This document shows positions 41,781 through 50,517 of a stretch of DNA of 61,163 nt, one piece after another. This stretch comes from an uncultured Paraprevotella sp. Its GTDB lineage: Bacteria > Bacteroidota > Bacteroidia > Bacteroidales > Bacteroidaceae. The position numbers and the translations under genes are program-made. Location: contig CALUFQ010000014.1 in the NCBI GenBank assembly GCA_944319925.1, positions 1 through 61,163 on the forward strand. The letters run 5' to 3'. Below the pieces are notes generated by a model that saw only the letters and a program-made list of their open reading frames with translations, made no database searches and had not been told where the DNA came from. How positions within the stretch are numbered: position 1 is the first letter of the stretch; every line of letters begins with the position of its first letter.

Positions 41781-43030
41781 TTGATTTCTTCTTTCGATTT
41801 GGCTTCCAGCTCTTCTGCACTGAGCACTTTGCTTTTGAAACCGCCACGTGAGTTGCGGCGCGACGATGCCGGCGCGGCACCGGAGAGGCCTGCATGTCCC
41901 ACGGTGCGGTAACGCTCCCAGCGGCGCATGATGGATTCCACATATCCGTAAGTTTCTTCTCCCCGCAGGTAGCCATATTGCACAACCGGGTCGTTGTAGT
42001 ATTGCGGGTGTGCCAGGCCGAGGATGAATGGCGACACGTCGTTCCACGAATGCGGGTTCTTGCCGTGCTTGCGGGCCAAGGCCATGGCATCGCGCACGTG
42101 TCCGCTTCCGCCGTTGTAGGCCGCCAGTACGAAGCGGATGCGTTCAAGCCGTCCTGGCACGTCGCGGAACTTTTGTTCCAGCTCGCGCAAGTAACGGGCG
42201 GCCGCCCCGATGTTTTTCTCCGGTTGGTGTACTTCATGGGCTGGCAGGTCGAGGTGTGCCGCCGTTTCGGGCATGATTTGCATCAGCCCGCGTGCGCCGG
42301 CCCATGACACGGCTTGCGGGTCGAAGCCTGATTCCTGGTAGCATTGTGCGGCCATGAGCCGCCAGTCCCATCCGATGCCGCGGCTGTGGCGGATGAAATA
42401 AGAGTCGTAAGATGAGATGATGCCTTTGGCGCGGTTTTGTATGGGTGCGCGGACGCGGCGTTTCACCCCTCCGCCCGGTACGAACCGCAGTCGGTCGCGG
42501 TTCATGAGTGTCTTGCGCGTTTCTTGTTTGTACCAGTTGCCCAACGCTTCGGCCAGCAACGGTGCGTCTGTGCGCACCATCCATTGTTTTTCCTTGGCGT
42601 GGGCCGTATCATTGGAAGCCGACCATGCGCCTGCGGGTTGCAGTCCTTCTCCATAGTCCCGTCCGACGGGTATTTCCAAGGCAGCAAGGTCGATTTCACC
42701 CGCTTCCAGCCGTCGCAGCAGTTCTGCCGTGTCGCGCACGGTTTCCATCCGCAGACGGGTGCCGATGGCGTTGGCGAAGTTTTCCGCCATCTCGAATTGC
42801 AGTCCGCATCCACGTCCTTTATATTCATAATAGGTGTCTGGCCCGGAAAGCGTGGCGGCAATCAGTTCGCCCGACTCTTGGATTTCGGGCAAGTCATACC
42901 CTGTTCCTTCCGTGTCTTTGCTTTCCGTGATGCCCAGTGGCGAGACGCGCTTCTCTTCCTTTTCTTCGCACGACAGGCACAGGCAGCCTATGGCGCAGGC
43001 GAGCAGCAGCATGTGGAATGGTTTTGTCAT
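41777..43030 (-). CDS. MltF-like lytic murein transglycosylase lipoprotein
   Basis: A 417-residue lipoprotein (lipobox CLSC, Cys about residue 21, then EEKEEK). Residues ~45-200 resemble a periplasmic solute-binding (SBP_bac_3) domain. Residues ~225-350 are an SLT domain with the catalytic Glu in QCYQESGFDPQAVSWAGARGLMQIMP, followed by LAAYNGGSGHVRDAMALA. It should cleave peptidoglycan to 1,6-anhydro products. The start overlaps the udk stop codon and its end overlaps the helicase start (both ATGA), so the three genes are coupled. Confidence 0.92.
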   Translation of the reverse strand: MTKPFHMLLLACAIGCLCLSCEEKEEKRVSPLGITESKDTEGTGYDLPEIQESGELIAATLSGPDTYYEYKGRGCGLQFEMAENFANAIGTRLRMETVRDTAELLRRLEAGEIDLAALEIPVGRDYGEGLQPAGAWSASNDTAHAKEKQWMVRTDAPLLAEALGNWYKQETRKTLMNRDRLRFVPGGGVKRRVRAPIQNRAKGIISSYDSYFIRHSRGIGWDWRLMAAQCYQESGFDPQAVSWAGARGLMQIMPETAAHLDLPAHEVHQPEKNIGAAARYLRELEQKFRDVPGRLERIRFVLAAYNGGSGHVRDAMALARKHGKNPHSWNDVSPFILGLAHPQYYNDPVVQYGYLRGEETYGYVESIMRRWERYRTVGHAGLSGAAPASSRRNSRGGFKSKVLSAEELEAKSKEEIK

Positions 43031-43671
43031 AAGCCGGCAGGGAAAAGGTCGTGCGAGGCGTGTAGCCGGTGGAGGATACAGGTGCGCATGATGCCGATGG
43101 CCTTTTCGTTGTTTCCGCCCTGGGGGATGATGAGGTCGGCATAACGTTTGGTAGGCTCAATGAACTCCAGGTGCATGGGCTTGAGTACGGAAAGGTAACG
43201 ATCCACCACCATCTGCACTGTCCTTCCGCGCTCCGCGATGTCTCTTTCTATCACGCGGATTAGCCTTTCGTCCGGGTCGGCATCTACAAAAATTTTCAAG
43301 TCCATCAGGTCGCGCAGTTCTTTTGAATACAAGGCGAGTATGCCTTCGATGAGGATGACTTCGCGCGGCTCCACGCGGATGGTTTCCGGCAGGCGGTCGC
43401 ATTCAAGGTAGGAATAAGTGGGTTGCTCGATGGCTTTGCCGGCTTTCAAGTCGTTTACTTGCCGGATGAGCAAGTTCCAGTCGAAAGCCGACGGGTGGTC
43501 GTAATTGATTTTGCGGCGTGCTGCCATGGACAGTTCCGTCGCTTCAATATAATAAGAGTCTTGCGGGATGAGAGCCACTTCCCCTTGGGGCAAGCTTTCG
43601 ATGATTTTCCGCGCCACCGTGGTCTTTCCCGACCCCGTACCTCCTGCGATGCCGATAATGTACATAAGCAT
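43027..43671 (-). CDS. udk: Uridine kinase
   Basis: A 214-residue P-loop kinase that phosphorylates uridine and cytidine in pyrimidine salvage. The Walker A motif IGIAGGTGSGKTTVA is at the N-terminus, followed by PQDSYY, NYDHPSAFDWNLL, PTYSYLECDR and EGILALYSKELRDLMDLKIFVDAD, all family hallmarks. Either ATG at 43671 or 43665 may be used. It is first of the udk-mltF-helicase operon, with a -7 motif TATATTTG at 43687-43694. Confidence 0.95.
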   Translation of the reverse strand: MLMYIIGIAGGTGSGKTTVARKIIESLPQGEVALIPQDSYYIEATELSMAARRKINYDHPSAFDWNLLIRQVNDLKAGKAIEQPTYSYLECDRLPETIRVEPREVILIEGILALYSKELRDLMDLKIFVDADPDERLIRVIERDIAERGRTVQMVVDRYLSVLKPMHLEFIEPTKRYADLIIPQGGNNEKAIGIMRTCILHRLHASHDLFPAGL

Positions 43672-43686
43672 TTCTTTCTATGTGTG

Positions 43687-43694
43687 CAAATATA
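43687..43694 (-). promoter_or_regulatory. Putative -7 element of the udk operon
   Basis: TATATTTG followed by CACAC on the minus strand, 15 bp before the udk start. Confidence 0.55.
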
Positions 43695-43770
43695 CGTCTT
43701 TTTTGCGGCTTTTGTGTCGGAGAAGCTTGTTTTTTGTGGGCTTTTCCTTGTCTTGTCGCTCGCCTTTGCG

Positions 43771-43778
43771 TATATTTG
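43771..43778 (+). promoter_or_regulatory. Putative -7 element of the Dabb-domain gene
   Basis: TATATTTG followed by CTTCG, 66 bp before the ATG at 43845; divergent from the udk promoter. Confidence 0.5.
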
Positions 43779-43844
43779 CTTCGCGAATATAGGAGACGGT
43801 TCGGGCGGGTGAAGAAATGGTAAATGTCGAAAACTTTAAGGATT

Positions 43845-44144
43845 ATGGTTAAACATATTGTGTTGTTTCAGTTGAATCCGGCCATGGATGCCGGGAAGAA
43901 GCGGGAAGTGATGGACGCTTTTAAGGCGGGAATCGAGGCTTTGCCGGAACAAATCCCGTTTATCCGCAAGATAGAAGTGGGGTTGAATGCCAATCCGGCA
44001 GAGACGTTTGACATCGCTCTCTATGGCGAGTTTGATACGATGGACGATGTGAAGGCTTATTCCGCGCATCCGGCACACGTGGCGGTGGCGGCTTTGCTGA
44101 AGGATTGCAAGGAGAATCGTTCTTGTGTGGATTACATCTGCTGA
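43845..44144 (+). CDS. Dabb-family (stress-responsive A/B barrel) protein
   Basis: A 99-residue protein with a dimeric alpha/beta-barrel domain: MVKHIVLFQLNP at the start, IRKIEVGLNANPAETFDIALYGEFDTMDDVKAYSAHPAHVAV in the body (read as the usual second half of the fold) and a CKENRSCVDYIC end. Family members range from small enzymes to stress proteins, and the function here is unknown. The ATG at 43845 is the family start; codons upstream of it are not conserved-looking. It stands alone between udk and the his operon. Confidence 0.85.
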   Translation: MVKHIVLFQLNPAMDAGKKREVMDAFKAGIEALPEQIPFIRKIEVGLNANPAETFDIALYGEFDTMDDVKAYSAHPAHVAVAALLKDCKENRSCVDYIC

Positions 44145-44256
44145 TTTCCGGGGAACTTGAAATGGAATCGTAAGGTGCAGACGTGCCAAATGAAGAAAAT
44201 GAAAGATATTTTTGCTTTTTCTTGCTTTTTTCATTGCGCGTTTGCCGGAAAAGGCT

Positions 44257-44264
44257 TATCTTTG
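44257..44264 (+). promoter_or_regulatory. Putative his operon promoter
   Basis: -7 element TATCTTTG followed by CCGC, with ATTG at 44233-44236 as a plausible -33 element 20 bp upstream. The leader peptide starts 19 bp downstream. Confidence 0.65.
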
Positions 44265-44283
44265 CCGCAAAGTTGAGAAGAGA

Positions 44284-44331
44284 ATGAAGAATATCGTTGC
44301 ACGTCACCATCATCATCCTAACGGTTGCTAA
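44284..44331 (+). CDS. his operon leader peptide (four consecutive His codons)
   Basis: A 15-residue peptide, MKNIVARHHHHPNGC. Codons 8-11 are CAC CAT CAT CAT. It lies between the operon promoter and a rho-independent hairpin, 112 bp before hisG. When charged histidyl-tRNA is scarce the ribosome should stall on the histidine run and prevent the downstream terminator from forming, as in known his attenuators. Confidence 0.9.
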   Translation: MKNIVARHHHHPNGC

Positions 44332-44374
44332 TCGGTAGGCTTTGGGGCGTGTGTCCAAGGGAAATACAAGAATA

Positions 44375-44406
44375 AAGGCTTGCCGAAGTGACGGTGAGCC
44401 TTTTTT
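44375..44406 (+). terminator. his attenuator terminator
   Basis: Stem AGGCT-T-GCCG with CGGT-G-AGCCT (loop AAGTGA), followed by six T. It lies 44 bp after the leader stop codon and 37 bp before hisG. An earlier AGGCT at 44336-44340 could pair with the 3' arm and compete with it; I did not fold this. Confidence 0.85.
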
Positions 44407-44442
44407 AATGTTTGACAATCACATTTAAAATAGAAAAAAGAT

Positions 44443-45294
44443 ATGCTTAGAATTGCAGTGCAGTCCAAAGGACGGCTTTATGAAGACACGATGGCACTCT
44501 TGGCGGAGGCTGACATCAAAGTGAGTTCATCCAAACGCACCTTGTTGGTGCAGGCTTCCAACTTCCCCATTGAAGTGCTCTATTTGCGCGATGACGACAT
44601 TCCGCAGTCTGTGGCCAGTGGCGTGGCGGATTTGGGTGTCGTGGGTGAGAATGAGTTCGTGGAGCGCGAGGAAGATGCTGTCATTGTGCGGCGTTTGGGC
44701 TTCAGCAAGTGCCGTCTGTCTTTGGCTATTCCCAAGACGGTGGACTATCCCGGTCTTTCGTGGTTCAATGGCCGCAAGATTGCCACATCTTATCCGCGGA
44801 TATTGCAGAAGTACATGGCGGACAACGGTGTGAATGCCGACATCCATGTGATTACCGGTTCGGTGGAGATTGCTCCGGGCATCGGTTTGGCCGACGGCAT
44901 TTTTGACATCGTAAGTTCCGGCTCCACGTTGGTGAGCAACAATCTTCAGGAGGTGGCCGTGGTGATGAAGAGCGAGGCTTTGCTGATTGGAAACCGTGGC
45001 ATCAGTGCAGAGAAGAAAGCCGTGTTGGACGAACTGTTGTTCCGCATTGAGGCGGTGAAGAGCGCGGAGGACAAGAAATATGTGCTGATGAACGTTCCTA
45101 CGGAACGGGTGAAGGACGTGGTGGCCGTGCTGCCAGGGGCCAAGAGCCCCACGGTGATGCCGTTGGCACAGGACGGATGGAGCAGTGTGCATACGGTCAT
45201 TGACGAATCCCGTTTTTGGGAGATTATCTCCAAACTGAAGGAGTTGGGCGCACAGGGGATTCTTGTCGTGCCGGTGGAGAAGATGATTCTTTGA
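44443..45294 (+). CDS. hisG: ATP phosphoribosyltransferase (long form)
   Basis: A 283-residue enzyme for the first step of histidine synthesis. The length shows the hexameric long form with a C-terminal regulatory domain that binds histidine. Visible are MLRIAVQSKGRLYEDTMALL, VASGVADLGVVGENEFVE, and the PRPP-binding strand GIADGIFDIVSSGSTLVSNNL (here GLADGIFDIVSSGST). The last part (VMPLAQDGWSSVHTVIDESRFWEII) is the regulatory domain. It is first of the attenuated hisGDCB operon, 40 bp before hisD. Confidence 0.97.
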   Translation: MLRIAVQSKGRLYEDTMALLAEADIKVSSSKRTLLVQASNFPIEVLYLRDDDIPQSVASGVADLGVVGENEFVEREEDAVIVRRLGFSKCRLSLAIPKTVDYPGLSWFNGRKIATSYPRILQKYMADNGVNADIHVITGSVEIAPGIGLADGIFDIVSSGSTLVSNNLQEVAVVMKSEALLIGNRGISAEKKAVLDELLFRIEAVKSAEDKKYVLMNVPTERVKDVVAVLPGAKSPTVMPLAQDGWSSVHTVIDESRFWEIISKLKELGAQGILVVPVEKMIL

Positions 45295-45334
45295 CTTTGC
45301 GCACATATATATAAGGTATAAGGAGAACACTGAG

Positions 45335-46630
45335 ATGAATGTGGTTAAATATCCGAAAGAAGAGGAGTGGGACGTGCTCCTGAAACGTCCCGTGATGAAT
45401 GTGGAGACGTTGCGTGAGACGGTTTGCAAGGTCTTGGCCGACGTGAAGGCCGAGGGGGACCGCGCCGTGAAGGCATACGAGAAGCAGTTCGACAGGGTGG
45501 AACTGGAGAGCTTGGCCGTCACCCGTGAAGAAATGGATGAGGCGGAGCGGCTGGTGCCGCCGGAGTTGAAGGCGGCATTGGAGTTGGCACATGAGAATAT
45601 CCGCACGTTCCATGCCGCCCAGCGGTTTGAGTCGCACAAGGTGGAAGTCTGTCCGGGCGTGACGTGCTGGCAGAAGTCTATACCCATCGAGAAGGTCGGT
45701 TTGTACATTCCCGGAGGCACGGCGCCGCTCTTTTCCACCGTGCTGATGTTGGCCACTCCGGCCAAGATTGCAGGATGCCGGGAAATTGTGCTTTGCACTC
45801 CGCCCGACCGCGAGGGGAAAGTGAATCCTGCAATCTTGTGCGCAGCCCGTGTGGCAGGTGTGGATCGCATTTTCAAAGCCGGAGGAGTGCAGGCCATCGG
45901 TGCCATGGCCTATGGCACGGAGACTGTCCCCAAGGTGTATAAGATATTCGGCCCCGGTAACCAGTATGTCATGGCGGCCAAGCAGCAAGTCTCCTTGTAC
46001 GATGTGGCCATCGACATGCCTGCAGGGCCTTCCGAGGTGGCTGTGATGGCCGATGCCACGGCCCGTCCCGATTTCGTGGCTGCCGACTTGCTTTCACAAG
46101 CCGAGCATGGGGTGGACAGCCAAGTGTTGTTGGTGACAACGGACGAGGCGTTGTTGGACAAAGTACAAGAAGAGGTGGAGCGCCAGTTGGCCGTGTTGCC
46201 GCGCAAGGAAATTGCCGGGGAAGCTTTGGCGTGCAGCAAACTGATACTGGTGCGTGATATGGACGAAGCCTTGGCTTTGGTGAACCGCTATGCGCCGGAA
46301 CACTTGATTATCGAGACGGCAGATTATCTGCAGGTTGCGGAAAGGGTGGTCAATGCGGGAAGCGTGTTCCTTGGCTCTTACACGCCGGAGAGCGCGGGAG
46401 ACTATGCCTCTGGCACGAACCACACTTTGCCGACCAACGGCCATGCGATGGCCTACAATGGGGTGAACCTGGATAGCTATTGCCGTAAGGTGACGTTCCA
46501 GGAGCTGGCTCCGCAGGGTGTGCGGGCAATTGGCGAGGCCGTGGCCTGCATGGCGGCTGGCGAGCATCTTGACGCACACCGGAATGCGATGAAACTAAGG
46601 ATGGAAACTATTAAAGATGAAGTGAAATGA
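45335..46630 (+). CDS. hisD: Histidinol dehydrogenase
   Basis: A 431-residue NAD- and zinc-dependent enzyme that oxidises histidinol to histidine. Hallmarks are [28 protein letters not shown], the [12 protein letters not shown] segment, [12 protein letters not shown], the zinc-binding [12 protein letters not shown] and the [11 protein letters not shown]-type motif (here [12 protein letters not shown]). A final zinc histidine is in [13 protein letters not shown]. The ATG follows AAGGAGAA. The end overlaps hisC by ATGA. Confidence 0.97.
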   Translation: MNVVKYPKEEEWDVLLKRPVMNVETLRETVCKVLADVKAEGDRAVKAYEKQFDRVELESLAVTREEMDEAERLVPPELKAALELAHENIRTFHAAQRFESHKVEVCPGVTCWQKSIPIEKVGLYIPGGTAPLFSTVLMLATPAKIAGCREIVLCTPPDREGKVNPAILCAARVAGVDRIFKAGGVQAIGAMAYGTETVPKVYKIFGPGNQYVMAAKQQVSLYDVAIDMPAGPSEVAVMADATARPDFVAADLLSQAEHGVDSQVLLVTTDEALLDKVQEEVERQLAVLPRKEIAGEALACSKLILVRDMDEALALVNRYAPEHLIIETADYLQVAERVVNAGSVFLGSYTPESAGDYASGTNHTLPTNGHAMAYNGVNLDSYCRKVTFQELAPQGVRAIGEAVACMAAGEHLDAHRNAMKLRMETIKDEVK

Positions 46631-47682
46631 AACCTTTGCAACAATTGGTGCGGCCGAATATATGGGCATTGAAGCCTTACAGTTCGGCGCGCGACGAATA
46701 CCATGGAGCGGAAGCATCTGTGTTTTTGGATGCCAACGAGAATCCCTATAACACGCCCTATAACCGTTATCCGGATCCTTTGCAATCGGAATTGAAGGCG
46801 GCGTTGGCCCCGCTGAAGGGGGTGCGTCCCGGGCAGATATTCTTGGGCAACGGGAGCGACGAGGCCATTGATTTGACGTTTCGCATTTTCTGCGAGCCGA
46901 AGGAAGACAACGTGGTGGCCATCGCGCCTACTTACGGCATGTATAAAGTTTGTGCGGACATCAATAATGTGGCTTATCGTCCGGTCTTGTTGGACAAGGA
47001 CTTTGAATTGGATGCCGACAAGCTTTTGGCGGCTACAGACGGCCGGACGAAACTGATTTTCCTTTGCTCGCCCAACAATCCGTCGGGCAACGACCTCAAC
47101 CGCGAGGAAATAATCAAGGTCATTGAGAACTTCCAGGGATTGGTGGTGATTGACGAAGCGTATGCCGACTTCTCCGCGCAAAAGCCTTTCCGCGCGGAGC
47201 TTGACAAATATCCTAACATCATCGTGCTCAACACTTTCTCCAAGGCATGGGGCAGTGCGGGTATCCGTCTGGGCATGGCTTTTGCCCGGGAAGAAGTCAT
47301 CGGGCTGTTTAACAAAGTGAAGTATCCCTATAACGTCAACCAGTTGACCCAGCAACAGGCGGCCGAAATGCTGGCCCGCCGTTTCGATGTGGACAAATGG
47401 GTGAGGGTGTTGCTCCGCGAGCGGGAGCAGGTGATGGCGGCCTTTGCCGAGTTGGAGGTGTGTGAGAAAGTCTTCCCGTCGGATGCCAATTTCTTTTTGG
47501 CTAAGGTCACGGGGGCGGACGAGATTTATGCCTACCTCGTGCGGCAGGGCATTATTGTGCGCAACCGTTCGCGTGTGGAATTGTGTGGCGATTGCTTGCG
47601 CGTGACCATTGGTGCCCCGCAGGAAAACAGCCGTCTGTTAGGCGCTTTGAGGACTTATAAGGCAGAGGAGGGCGGAAGATGA
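46627..47682 (+). CDS. hisC: Histidinol-phosphate aminotransferase
   Basis: A 351-residue PLP-dependent class II aminotransferase converting imidazole-acetol phosphate to histidinol phosphate. Visible are [55 protein letters not shown] and the Schiff-base lysine in [15 protein letters not shown]. It overlaps hisD and hisB by 4 bp each, so the three genes are translationally coupled. Confidence 0.97.
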   Translation: MKPLQQLVRPNIWALKPYSSARDEYHGAEASVFLDANENPYNTPYNRYPDPLQSELKAALAPLKGVRPGQIFLGNGSDEAIDLTFRIFCEPKEDNVVAIAPTYGMYKVCADINNVAYRPVLLDKDFELDADKLLAATDGRTKLIFLCSPNNPSGNDLNREEIIKVIENFQGLVVIDEAYADFSAQKPFRAELDKYPNIIVLNTFSKAWGSAGIRLGMAFAREEVIGLFNKVKYPYNVNQLTQQQAAEMLARRFDVDKWVRVLLREREQVMAAFAELEVCEKVFPSDANFFLAKVTGADEIYAYLVRQGIIVRNRSRVELCGDCLRVTIGAPQENSRLLGALRTYKAEEGGR

Positions 47683-48785
47683 AGAAGAAAGCCTTGTTTA
47701 TCGATCGCGACGGAACCTTGATTAAGGAACCGGCGGACGAGCAGATTGATGCCTTCGGGAAACTGGAGTTTGTGCCCGGCGTGATGCGGGCGTTGGGGTT
47801 CATCCGGAGTCATACGGATTACGAGTTTGTCATGGTGTCGAACCAGGATGGGTTGGGCACACCCTCTTTCCCTGAGGAGACGTTTTGGCCGGTACATGAT
47901 TTCGTGATGCGGACATTGGCCGGCGAGGGGGTGACGTTCGATGACGTGCTCATCGACCGCAGTTTCCCTTCCGAGGGGCTTCCTACCCGCAAACCCGGCA
48001 CGGGCATGTTGGGGCGTTATCTTTCCGGTGACTACGACATGGATGCCTGTTGGGTCATCGGCGACCGCGAGACCGATGCGCAGCTGGCTTTGAACATGGG
48101 ATGCCGCGCCTTGATATTGAAGCAGAGGGATGAAGATTCGTCCACGGACGAGCGCATTCGTTATGTGGGGGATTGGGACAGCATTGCCGAATTCGTGTTT
48201 GCCGGGGAGCGGCGGGCACAGGTGCGCCGCACCACGAAGGAGACGGACATCGAAGTACGCTTGGACTTGGATGGCAGCGGGCGTTGCGACATACGCACCG
48301 GGCTCGGTTTTTTCGATCACATGCTGGAACAGATTGGCAAGCATGGCGGCATGGACTTGTACGTCCGCGTGGCGGGCGACCTGCAGGTGGACGAGCACCA
48401 CACGATAGAGGACACGGCCTTGGCCTTGGGTGAATGCCTGGCTCGTGCCTTGGGCGACAAACGCGGCATAGAGCGTTACGGCTATTGCCTGCCCATGGAC
48501 GACTGCCTGTGCAGTGTGGCCCTTGATTTCGGCGGGCGTCCGTGGTTGGTGTGGGATGCCGAGTTCCATCGTGAGAAAATCGGGGAGATGCCCACCGAGA
48601 TGTTCTTCCATTTCTTTAAGAGCCTGAGCGACGCGGCCAGGATGAACCTTAACATCAAGGCGGAGGGCACGAACGAGCACCACAAGATAGAAGGCATCTT
48701 CAAGGCGTTGGCGCGCAGCTTGCGGATGGCCGTGCGGCGCGACATCCGCCATTTCGAACTGCCATCAAGCAAGGGAGTGTTATAA
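47679..48785 (+). CDS. hisB: Bifunctional histidinol-phosphatase / imidazoleglycerol-phosphate dehydratase
   Basis: A 368-residue fusion. Residues 1-~165 are a HAD phosphatase ([14 protein letters not shown] with the DxD nucleophile pair, a [23 protein letters not shown] zinc-loop region without an obvious Cys cluster, [14 protein letters not shown]). Residues ~185-368 are the dehydratase with [28 protein letters not shown] and [18 protein letters not shown], the two manganese-binding HHxxE motifs. The first domain does the phosphatase step and the second the dehydratase step of the pathway. A strong terminator follows directly. Confidence 0.96.
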   Translation: MKKKALFIDRDGTLIKEPADEQIDAFGKLEFVPGVMRALGFIRSHTDYEFVMVSNQDGLGTPSFPEETFWPVHDFVMRTLAGEGVTFDDVLIDRSFPSEGLPTRKPGTGMLGRYLSGDYDMDACWVIGDRETDAQLALNMGCRALILKQRDEDSSTDERIRYVGDWDSIAEFVFAGERRAQVRRTTKETDIEVRLDLDGSGRCDIRTGLGFFDHMLEQIGKHGGMDLYVRVAGDLQVDEHHTIEDTALALGECLARALGDKRGIERYGYCLPMDDCLCSVALDFGGRPWLVWDAEFHREKIGEMPTEMFFHFFKSLSDAARMNLNIKAEGTNEHHKIEGIFKALARSLRMAVRRDIRHFELPSSKGVL

Positions 48786-48809
48786 AGGCGCGATTCGTCG
48801 CGCCTTTTT
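48786..48809 (+). terminator. Terminator of the his operon
   Basis: Perfect 8 bp stem AGGCGCGA/TCGCGCCT with a TTCG tetraloop and a T run. It begins one base after the hisB stop codon. Confidence 0.95.
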
Positions 48810-48864
48810 GGGGGCTTTCATCATAAAAATGAGGTTCATATTTTGATTTGTTTTCCGTTTGCAT

Positions 48865-48872
48865 TAACTTTG
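48865..48872 (+). promoter_or_regulatory. Putative -7 element of the Rpn-family gene
   Basis: TAACTTTG followed by TCCC, 31 bp before the ATG at 48904. Confidence 0.5.
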
Positions 48873-48903
48873 TCCCAATGGTGAGGCATTAAAAAGAACG
48901 GCT

Positions 48904-49791
48904 ATGGGAAAGTTCATCAACCCCTTCACCGACGTGGGCTTCAAGCGCATCTTCGGGCAGGAAATCAACAAGGACCTTCTTGTTGACTTCCTTAACGCAT
49001 TGTTGGAGGGCGAGCGGCAGGTGAAGGACATCACCTTCCTGGACAAGGAACAGTTGCCGGTCTTCGAGGACGACCGCAAGCTGATCTACGACGTCTATTG
49101 CACGGACGAGAACGACGAGCAGTTCATCGTGGAGATGCAAAACCAGAGCCACCTGAACTTCAGGAGCCGGACGGTGTATTATCTTTCTCAGGCCATCGCG
49201 CGGCAGGGCGAGAGGGGCAGCAAGTGGATGTACGACCTGAAGGCCGTCTATGGCGTGTTCTTCCTGAACTTCCCCATGCCCGGCACGAAGGCGCACAAGC
49301 TGCGCATGGACATCGTGCTCTCCGACCGCGACACGCACGAGCTGTTCAGCGACAAGATGCGCTACATCTTCATCGAGTTGCCTTCCTTCGCCAAGGAGGA
49401 GGACGAGTGCGTGAACGATTTCGAACGTTGGATTTATGTGTTGAAGAATATGGATACATTGAAGAGGATGCCGTTCCGGGCGCGGAAGTCCGTGTTCGAG
49501 AAGCTGGAAGAGGTGGTGACGCTCTCTTCCCTGACGAGAGCAGAACGGGAAAAATATGACGAGAGCCTGAAGACTTACCGCGACCGGCTCGCCGAAATGG
49601 CCTTTGCACAACAGGAAGGCAGGGAGAAAGGACGTGCGGAAGGATTGGCGGAAGGCATGGCGAAAGGACGTGTGGAAGGCGCACATCACAAGCAACTGGA
49701 AATTGCCCGCAATCTCAAACAGAGAGGCATGGCATCTGAAGAGATTGCCCAAATCACCGGTCTTACCCCTGAAGTCGTTGCCGAACTATAA
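48904..49791 (+). CDS. Rpn family / PD-(D/E)XK transposase-like nuclease
   Basis: A 295-residue protein of the recombination-promoting nuclease (Rpn, PDDEXK_2) group. The N-terminus has the family block NPFTDVGFKRIFGQEINKDLL. The nuclease core shows IYDVYCTDENDEQFIVEMQNQ (D..ExQ) near residue 60-85, followed by RTVYYLSQAIARQ. A heptad-like charged helix near residue 245 (EGREKGRAEGLAEGMAKGR) and a small helix-turn-helix-like end (ASEEIAQITGLTPEVV) follow, as in many family members. Rpn proteins cut DNA and raise recombination, and others in the family are proposed defence or mobile-element factors. A dense cluster of repeats lies directly downstream. Confidence 0.88.
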   Translation: MGKFINPFTDVGFKRIFGQEINKDLLVDFLNALLEGERQVKDITFLDKEQLPVFEDDRKLIYDVYCTDENDEQFIVEMQNQSHLNFRSRTVYYLSQAIARQGERGSKWMYDLKAVYGVFFLNFPMPGTKAHKLRMDIVLSDRDTHELFSDKMRYIFIELPSFAKEEDECVNDFERWIYVLKNMDTLKRMPFRARKSVFEKLEEVVTLSSLTRAEREKYDESLKTYRDRLAEMAFAQQEGREKGRAEGLAEGMAKGRVEGAHHKQLEIARNLKQRGMASEEIAQITGLTPEVVAEL

Positions 49792-49835
49792 TTTAAATGA
49801 GTTCCGCAAACGGTCCAAAGTCCGCAGTAATGACA

Positions 49836-50008
49836 ATGAGGGTGTATCAAAATTAAAATGTCGAATTCTAAAAGTAACGGATTAGGGCCATGACACCTAA
49901 AAGGGTCGCATCAAACTCTGTTTTTGAGTAATGATGCGCTCCTTTACCTATCCTTTTAGGATGTTCAGATTTCAAATTAAAGTTCATCTTGCCACAATAC
50001 ACCCTCAT
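49836..50008 (-). mobile_element. 173 bp MITE-like element with 12 bp perfect terminal inverted repeats
   Basis: The ends are ATGAGGGTGTAT (49836-49847) and its exact reverse complement (49997-50008). The inside folds: CCTAAAAGG (49896-49904) with CCTTTTAGG (49952-49960), and CGCATCA (49907-49913) with TGATGCG (49932-49938). On the minus strand the interior is open and reads like the last ~45 residues of a protein (KTEFDATLLGVMALIRYF, stop at 49868, 20 bp from the left end), perhaps the tail of a deleted transposase. No target duplication is obvious. Confidence 0.6.
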
Positions 50009-50140
50009 CTGGAACAGCCCGCATTCTTGGGGATTTAACACTACCTGGAAAATGAATAGAGGCAATTGGGTGGCGCGGAGTTTTTGTTTCTACAGGCCCT
50101 GAATGTCGGCAGTCGAAGCCGGCAGGAATGAACTGTCCGG

Positions 50141-50190
50141 CCTCGCAGGGGGACGAGCCCCGAAGGGGCGGAGGGGGTCTCACACCCACG
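50141..50190 (+). repeat. Hairpin repeat family, type 'GAGCCCCGAAGGGGC', copy 1
   Basis: Nearly identical to 57317-57367. The core GCCCC-GAA-GGGGC pairs and is followed by GGAGGGGGT. The same consensus in reverse orientation, with a different stem, is at 50331-50380. Confidence 0.8.
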
Positions 50191-50318
50191 GGGGCGTTAC
50201 GCCCCTTCTGTTCGCTTTACGGCGGCCATAATGCCCTTTTGTTTCCCTTGCAGCGGCCATAATGGCCGTTTTGTTTGCCATGCGGAGGGGCGTTACGACC
50301 CTTTTGTTTCCCTTGCGG
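50191..50318 (+). repeat. Tandem array of four ~33 bp units with palindromic cores
   Basis: Each unit is a 13-15 bp palindrome followed by a spacer like TTTTGTTTGCCATGCGGA. Cores: GGGGCG-TTA-CGCCCC (50191-50205), an imperfect GGCCATAATGCC, the perfect CGGCCAT-A-ATGGCCG (50254-50268), and GGGCGTTACGACCC with one mismatch. Confidence 0.8.
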
Positions 50319-50330
50319 AATGACAGGATG

Positions 50331-50380
50331 GGAACCCCCTCCGGCTCTTCGAGCCATCTCCCCTGTAAGGCGGAGGAGTT
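50331..50380 (-). repeat. Hairpin repeat family, inverted copy with stem GGCTC/GAGCC
   Basis: On the minus strand it reads GGAGATGGCTCGAAGAGCCG and then GAGGGGGT. It is the same layout as 50141-50190 with a different but still paired stem. A third version with stem GGCCC/GGGCC lies at 57438-57488. Confidence 0.75.
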
Positions 50381-50517
50381 TTTTCTCCGCACGGGCAAGT
50401 GACGGGAAGCAGTGCATTTGATTACAAATGAATATTCGTCAGTTGTTAAATCCCCAAGATTAGGAACAGTTCCCATTATCCGGATTTCGGAGCGAAAGGA
50501 AATGCGCCCCCTGCGAC

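Noticed and set aside
41781-42047. 89-codon upstream extension of the nuclease-helicase frame
   Set aside because: It overlaps the MltF-like gene in another frame. The ATG at 41780 gives an ATGA overlap and a normal start.
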